64,000 bases of DNA from Haematococcus lacustris. Taxonomy: Eukaryota; Chlorophyta; Chlorophyceae; Chlamydomonadales; Haematococcaceae. Where the stretch lies: the NCBI GenBank assembly GCA_030144725.1, contig JASKMD010000026.1, positions 15,388,814-15,452,813 on the forward strand, read 5' to 3'. Both the position numbers and the translations under genes were made by a program. Shown in pieces: positions 58,416 through 64,000 of this stretch (positions within the stretch are counted from its first letter, which is position 1; every line of letters starts with the position of its first letter). A model generated the notes under the pieces. It ran no database searches and had not been told where the DNA came from. It saw nothing but the letters and a program-made list of their open reading frames with translations.

Positions 58416-59435
58416 CATCAGCGGAGCGACGGCTTTGCAGGATCTGCTCTTGCATCTGCAGCTTGGGAAGCACTGCAGCAAAGGTAACATCCTCAGGTCT
58501 CTGGGTGAGGAGAGGGTTGGTGATGATGTCATAATCTGGGGGCAGGCCACGGAGAGCAAAGTGCATGGTGTCTTTGAAGCTGCCAGACTGGTTGGCTGTG
58601 GCGTGCAGCTGCTCTGCATGCAGCCAATAGTCTGTCACTGACTGCTCGGGGGTCATGCGGAGGTGGGTGATCTGCTCCAGGACAGAGCCTCTTGTGGCCA
58701 GCAGCTCCTGGGTATGCATGCGCGCAAGCGCGTCCCACAGCCCGCGGGCCGTGCGGTGCGCCTCACACAGCAGTCTGTAGCGCGATCGATCAAGGGTGAG
58801 ACTGATGAACGCGTGGGCGCGCCTGTCTAGGTCTGCTGAGACGGGAGGAGAGGTCTGCGGAGTGCCGGGCACTGCTCTGTCGCCCTCGGGCGCTGCAATC
58901 TCAGAAGGTGTACTTAGCTGTACGCGTACAGCTGGAGTGCCGTTGCCCGCGGGCGTGGCCGGTGCTGCTCCCTCGGAAGCCTCAGCACCGCCAAAGACGG
59001 CGTCGTAGTAGCCGGTGAGAGCCATGTGCGTGGGTGCAGTCCCATCTCCAGTCGAGGTAGTTCGGCCCCATCAGCGTTTGAACTGCTGCCGCAGCAGCCA
59101 TTGGCGCCGCAGCGCTCATCGTCACCCGAGGTTGTGATACCGGGGGCTGACGGAACGGTTGCTCTGCTCTTCAGGAGGGCGGTGGGCCCATAACCTGCGC
59201 GAGGTCACGACCGTGCCATTGTTACAAATGTAAAGAGAAGAACAAGTATATGCAAGTGTTGAGCGACTAAGCTGTAACTAGATGCATAGCATGCAGAACA
59301 ACACCATACCTGCGCGAGGGCACGACCGTGCCGTCGTGCCTCACGCAGGAGTCTGCTTAAGCCCTACCGGTCACACAAACACACACTACCCGGTGACGAA
59401 GAGTCGCCTCAATGGCTTGACTGCATTCTTTAACA
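58416..59435 (-). mobile_element. truncated Copia-type LTR retrotransposon inside F5
   Basis: Minus strand. A 216-bp putative 5' LTR (59,220-59,435) begins TGTTA and ends TAACA, followed one base later by TGGCACGG, a possible tRNA primer site. A Gag-like frame follows, from about 59,119 (GPNYLDW) with one frameshift, then open from 59,025: ALTGYYDAVFGG, LWDALARMHTQELLATRG, MTPEQSVTDYWLHAEQL, ALRGLPPDYDII. This is the UBN2/gag_2 pattern of Copia elements. Protease, integrase, reverse transcriptase and 3' LTR are missing. GCCA lies on both sides of the insert. Confidence 0.75.
59220..59435 (-). repeat. putative 5' LTR
   Basis: Bounded by TGTTA and TAACA on the minus strand. A block ACCTGCGCGAGG(G/T)CACGACC occurs both inside it (about 59,309) and just beyond it (about 59,196). 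Confidence 0.55.
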
Positions 59436-59547
59436 GCCAGTGGCATTGGGCAGCAAGAGGCAGTTGGAGAGCGGCGCCAGGTCATCAAGGCTGCCATTCG
59501 TAGCCTCGTGGAAGCAGCGCGGCCTGATCTCAGCCCAGCCTGGTCTC

Positions 59548-60925
59548 TGACCTGACCTGACCTGACCTGACCTGACCTGACCTGACCTGACCTGACCTGA
59601 CCTGACCTGACCTGACCTGACCTGACCTGACCTGACCTGACCTGACCTGACCTGACCTGACCTGACCTGACCTGACCTGACCTGACCTGACCTGACCTGA
59701 CCTGACCTGACCTGACCTGACCTGACCTGACCTGACCTGACCTGACCTGACCTGACCTGACCTGACCTGACCTGACCTGACCTGACCTGACCTGACCTGA
59801 CCTGACCTGACCTGACCTGACCTGACCTGACCTGACCTGACCTGACCTGACCTGACCTGACCTGACCTGACCTGACCTGACCTGACCTGACCTGACCTGA
59901 CCTGACCTGACCTGACCTGACCTGACCTGACCTGACCTGACCTGACCTGACCTGACCTGACCTGACCTGACCTGACCTGACCTGACCTGACCTGACCTGA
60001 CCTGACCTGACCTGACCTGACCTGACCTGACCTGACCTGACCTGACCTGACCTGACCTGACCTGACCTGACCTGACCTGACCTGACCTGACCTGACCTGA
60101 CCTGACCTGACCTGACCTGACCTGACCTGACCTGACCTGACCTGACCTGACCTGACCTGACCTGACCTGACCTGACCTGACCTGACCTGACCTGACCTGA
60201 CCTGACCTGACCTGACCTGACCTGACCTGACCTGACCTGACCTGACCTGACCTGACCTGACCTGACCTGACCTGACCTGACCTGACCTGACCTGACCTGA
60301 CCTGACCTGACCTGACCTGACCTGACCTGACCTGACCTGACCTGACCTGACCTGACCTGACCTGACCTGACCTGACCTGACCTGACCTGACCTGACCTGA
60401 CCTGACCTGACCTGACCTGACCTGACCTGACCTGACCTGACCTGACCTGACCTGACCTGACCTGACCTGACCTGACCTGACCTGACCTGACCTGACCTGA
60501 CCTGACCTGACCTGACCTGACCTGACCTGACCTGACCTGACCTGACCTGACCTGACCTGACCTGACCTGACCTGACCTGACCTGACCTGACCTGACCTGA
60601 CCTGACCTGACCTGACCTGACCTGACCTGACCTGACCTGACCTGACCTGACCTGACCTGCCGACCTGACCTGACCTGACCTGACCTGACCTGACCTGACC
60701 TGACCTGACCTGACCTGACCTGACCTGACCTGACCTGACCTGACCTGACCTGACCTGACCTGACCTGACCTGACCTGACCTGACCTGACCTGACCTGACC
60801 TGACCTGACCTGACCTGACCTGACCTGACCTGACCTGACCTGACCTGACCTGACCTGACCTGACCTGACCTGACCTGACCTGACCTGACCTGACCTGACC
60901 TGACCTGACCTGACCTGACCTGACT
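59548..60925. repeat. (CCTGA)n pentamer satellite
   Basis: About 275 almost perfect units, with one break near 60,657-60,663. It lies inside Fanzor copy F5. The 477-codon minus frame of Gln-Val-Arg-Ser-Gly is a repeat by-product. Confidence 0.98.
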
Positions 60926-61709
60926 TGACCTGCAGGTGGTGAATGGGATGAAGTGGGTGTCACGCCAGCACTACCACCAGGAGAGGGGAGTGGCGGTGTT
61001 CCTGGGAGCGGGCAACTTCAGCCAGGGTGGGTGGAAAGCCAAGGCGATGCGGGGGGGGTTTCGCAAGGTGGTGGAGCAGCCCAGCAGGCCCAGCACGGAT
61101 CCCAGGCCTGACAGGCTTGTGATCGTGGATGAGTTCCGCACCAGCCGTGTCAGCTCCTCAGTGCATGCCCGCCAGCCATGTGAGCTGCACCTGCCAGATG
61201 ACCAGCCTAGGCCCGAAGACTGGGTACCCCCAGCAGGCCAGGTCAACCAGCGGCTGGTGCGCCCAGCCTGGAGCCTGCGGCATGCTAAGTATGTGCGGGG
61301 CCTGCAGTGGTGCCATCAGGTGCCGCCCAACCCCCCTGCCCCTGCCCAGGCCCCCCCACCCCCAGCCCAGGCCCCCCCAGCCCAGGCCCCACCCCATCCC
61401 CCAGCCCAGGACCAGCCCCCAGCCCAGGCCCCACCCGGCCCAGTGCCACCACCCCAGGCCCCCCCATGGGGCAGGTGGCTGGACCGGGACACCAACGCCT
61501 GCTTCAACTTCCAGCGCATTGGGGAGAGCACGCAGCGCCCCCTGGAGCTGTGCAGCTGGAAGGACAGGGAGGCTCTGCTCCCCGTTGGCAAGGAGTACCA
61601 GCAGGGCTACAAGCGGGTCAATGACCGGCTGCCCAAGGTCAGGCAGAGGTTGCACCGGGCTGCAGAGTACCGGCGGGGCATTGATGGTCGGGCCCGCAAC
61701 AACGCATAA

Positions 61710-61919
61710 GGCCCTAGTAGTTTCACACAGGCTGTTAGTCTTTCAAACATTAAGCTGTTAGTTTTGATGAGGTGCCCAGTGGTCAAGGGGGATTAGCCCC
61801 AGGAAAGAGTGCCACCGGTGTGGGGTTTGCAGTCATCAAGGGTGCGACCGAGGATGCTACAACATGCTTGTAGTAGCTGAGTGAGATTACCCACAGTCTA
61901 ACTTGTTGTTCCTTGTTAA
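61710..61919 (+). ncRNA. conserved 3' tail of F5, candidate omega-RNA region
   Basis: After the stop, about 210 bases match the reverse complement of 34,085-34,268, through GCTGAGTGAGATTACCCACA and ending near TTGTTAA. The protein-coding part ended before it, so the conservation is of non-coding sequence at the place where Fanzor guide RNAs lie. It is unlike the tail of F1/F2/F7, so the subfamilies would have different scaffolds. Confidence 0.38.
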
Positions 61920-62357
61920 AAAAGTTTTGTTTGGCTGTGTTCGGCTAGGAAAGAGGGGCTTGCTTGAGGTGGCATATGTGCTACTTGCTTGAAAACTCGT
62001 GTATGGAGTGAGACTTGTTGCGCTGTTGACACCACCCACAGTTGGCAGCCACAATGGTAGATTGTGTGTGCTTGCATGGCGTTGTGTCCGGCCCTGCTTA
62101 GGTTGGCAGGGGTCATCTTCTTGCCATCTAATGCTGCAACGTCTGGCATGCTGGCGTGTGTCCAGTGTCTTTGAGTAATGTCAAGGACCAGGGTTTATAT
62201 TTATCGTAATTCCAGTCGTAAGTCCAGCGATGCAAGTCCAATCGGAAACCGTGAGAGTGAGAGTCGTGAGAGCGGAGCATTGTGTACCTAGTATGCCGGT
62301 ACCTAGTATGCTCGGCCTGACTGACGAGCGGGCGTCCACTTTGACCCAGCCACTCAG
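61920..62357. other. no gene; repeat homologous to the left flank of F5
   Basis: 61,904-62,095 shares blocks with 57,820-58,085. The rest, up to the RuvC-I segment of F6, shows no coding signal. Confidence 0.5.
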
Positions 62358-63448
62358 ATGGGCATGGGGCTGGACCCTGGGGCCATCCAGGCAATCAGCG
62401 CAGCTTCAGGGGTGTGGGATGAGGATGGCTGCCTGTAAAGCTCCAGGTGCAGCATTACTGCGGCCTGATCCAGGCTCCAGGCTCAGCGGTGGAATGACAA
62501 CATCAGGCTCGAGCTGCAGCACCTGGCAGCAGCCACCCCAGCAGGCACCTCCCTGGTGGCCATCCAGCGGCATGTGGCCGTCACCCGGGCCACCTGGGAT
62601 GCAGTGTGGGGGGAGTACCAGCATCCCAAGTGGGCAGAGCAAAGGATGAGGCTGTACGTCGCGCAGGGAGAAGGTCCTGGGGCGCAACTTCAAGAAGGTG
62701 GGAGTGCCAAGGGTAGGGGGGGAGGGGCAGGGCCAGATTATGATGACTGCCCCACATGTGACCTGCTATGTGCCCATGTCCCTAATCCTTCCAAGGATGC
62801 CATGCGCATTGTGTGCCTTGTGTGCCATGCAGTTAGAGGAGGAGGCAGCCATTGAGCCCCAGAAGCGGTGGGGGACCCGCAAGCAGCTGGTGGTGTTCTT
62901 TGGCAACGCAGGCATTGGCACCCGGGGTGGGTGGGGGGCCAAGGCTGTGCTGCAGGCCTGCCGCACGGTGGTGGGGTGGCCCAACAGCGGCAAGCCAACC
63001 GACAGGGTGCCAGGCAAGGTGATGACTGTGTATGAGTTCCGCACCAGCAGGCTCAGCTCAGCTATGAACAGCCTCCAGCCCTATGAGGAGGAGCTGGACC
63101 GCAGCAAGCCCACCAGGCTTGAAGGCTGGAAGCCAAAGCCAGGTCAGGTGGAGAACTGCTTGTTGCGGTTAGCCTGGGAGCAAGCGGTTCGAGGCGCCTG
63201 TGCGTGGGCTTATGTGGTGCCCACAGCGGCACCAAGCCACCCCTGGGGACCTTGGCAAATGGGTGGACAGAGACTGCAACGCAGCCCTCAACCTCCAACG
63301 GGCAGGGGAGAGCAAATGGCGCCCACTGGAGCTTTGCAGGTGGCCACACCGAGCAAGGCTTCCTGCCCAGGGCAAGGAGTACCCAGCATTGGGCTTCAAA
63401 AAGCTGCGAGACCGAGCACCCAAGGCCCAGCAGCCTGTAGCACAGTAG
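62358..63448 (+). pseudogene. Fanzor-like nuclease with RuvC-I, frameshifted copy (F6)
   Basis: The only copy here with a visible RuvC-I: GLDPGAIQAI (Asp codon at 62,373-62,375) followed by GVWDEDGCL. After a likely short intron (about 62,435-62,481) come LQHLAAATPAGTSL, ATWDAVWGEYQHPKW and, one frame over, VLGRNFKK. An intron 62,698-62,832 follows, in the same place as in F2. The last exon has KQLVVFFGNAGIGT, VYEFRTSRLSS (about 63,025-63,060; Asp replaced by Tyr before the Glu) and WVDRDCNAALNL (about 63,261-63,296), ending at TAG 63,446-63,448. One extra G at about 63,174-63,178 (TGGGAGC, where other copies have TGGAGC) shifts the frame between RuvC-II and RuvC-III. The N-terminal domain is absent. 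Confidence 0.8.
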
Positions 63449-64000
63449 TATGTGTGCCCTAGGCAATGCTTAAGCTGTTCCTTACATCAGAGCATGTGTT
63501 TCATGCCAACATCGATCGCCCGACTCTCGCAAGGGGAGAGGGGTAGGAAATCATGTATTGATACCGGATGCTTGTCTAATACAAACAGTTGGGATCACAG
63601 ACAACACAGCCCCAACGCATTAACAGGGGAATAATGTTCTGTGAAGGACTAGGCTATCGAATGCTTGAGCATTCAAGTGGGGTCAGGTGTTCCCAACATG
63701 GGGTTGGTAATCTTCATGCAAGTACTCTCTCAATACCGCACTGTTTTCGATAGCGTTTATCACATTGGCATTGGCGGTTTCGTCCGCGTAATCTGACCAT
63801 CAGCGCTAGCCATTGGAGTCTTTGCCCGCGTACTGCCACATGTGCCCGCGAACATATCACAGCGGCGAGACGGGCCTCCTTGGCACGGTGAGCCGCATCC
63901 CTGTGACCCCATCTATCTAGCGTAGTGAGCTGGTTGTGCACACATGGAATGTCCGGCCAACACCCATCGCGATGCCTGCCGGGCGTGCAGGGCGCCTAGA
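63449..64000. other. F6 3' flank, no gene
   Basis: The first 100 bases resemble the F1/F2 tail (TGTTTCATGCCAAC and a following GC-rich hairpin-like stretch), and 63,694-63,760 resembles 690-745. Beyond that I see nothing coding; the minus frame at 63,714-63,941 has no recognisable content. Confidence 0.4.

Larger units (their letters stand above)
58125..61709 (+). pseudogene. Fanzor-like element, interrupted copy (F5)
   Basis: The exon at 58,240-58,285 codes MSRDKKRKRPAQSAA and ends G|GTAAGC, the same nuclear-signal exon and phase as F3. The acceptor at 58,409 leads into exon 2, cut after a few bases by a Copia fragment (58,416-59,435) and resuming at 59,436 with VIKAAIRSLVEAARPDLSP. A (CCTGA)n array (59,548-60,925) replaces the centre, including RuvC-I. 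The C-terminal part is open from 60,936 to 61,709 (257 residues): MKWVSRQHYHQERGVAVFL, LVIVDEFRTSRVSSSV (about 61,112-61,160), a Pro/Ala/Gln linker, GRWLDRDTNACFNF (about 61,471-61,510), and RQRLHRAAEYRRGIDGRA. The C-terminal part is the best-preserved subfamily B sequence here. Confidence 0.8.

Noticed and set aside
59530..60963. 477-codon minus frame of Gln-Val-Arg-Ser-Gly
   Set aside because: By-product of the CCTGA array.

Overview
The window is nuclear DNA of a GC-rich green alga. The evidence is many short introns with CAG/CTG-rich acceptors, poly-Q/A/P tracts, dense mini- and microsatellites, chloroplast and mitochondrial import genes, and proteins of algal/plant type. A volvocalean close to Haematococcus is the best fit, mainly because the repeated nuclease-like sequences look like hypothetical proteins of that genus. 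That identification is inference. I see no rRNA, tRNA or CRISPR array.

Eight host genes can be assembled exon by exon, mostly with matching splice phases: eIF4B (1,411-4,426, -), ETF-alpha (5,366-9,848, -), tubulin cofactor A (11,904-12,396, -), a coiled-coil/Kelch/FN3 protein (17,459-26,501, -), an ODR4-like protein (27,272-33,879, -), a KEA-type K+/H+ antiporter with a KTN domain (36,594-45,800, -), a Tic22-like chloroplast import protein (49,060-51,761, -) and, divergent from it, a BRE1 histone H2B ubiquitin ligase (51,876-57,497, +). They serve translation, mitochondrial electron transfer, tubulin folding, ER biogenesis, plastid ion and protein transport, and chromatin. They are ordinary neighbours, not an operon.

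Between and beside them lie mobile elements. The dominant family encodes relatives of Fanzor (eukaryotic TnpB), the RNA-guided nucleases: at least eight pieces at 1-547, 4,860-5,062, 9,890-10,955, 14,753-17,079, 34,085-35,980, 48,603-48,806, 58,125-61,919 and 62,358-63,700. They carry a RuvC-I DPG (one copy), a DE(F/H)RT block and a RuvC-III RDxN block, and some begin with a lysine/arginine-rich first exon. Two subfamilies each have their own conserved 3' non-coding tail, the place where Fanzor/TnpB guide RNAs are encoded. All copies look damaged or partial. There is also a young-looking DDE transposon with perfect 150-bp inverted repeats (46,034-48,477) and a truncated Copia-type element (58,416-59,435) inside one Fanzor copy.

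Long pentamer arrays occupy 13,529-14,752, 29,647-30,518 and 59,548-60,925, and a 13-bp minisatellite 31,606-32,430. The 500-N gap (21,085-21,584) separates two versions of the same 1.5-kb stretch, so the Kelch exons on its right are most likely an assembly duplication.
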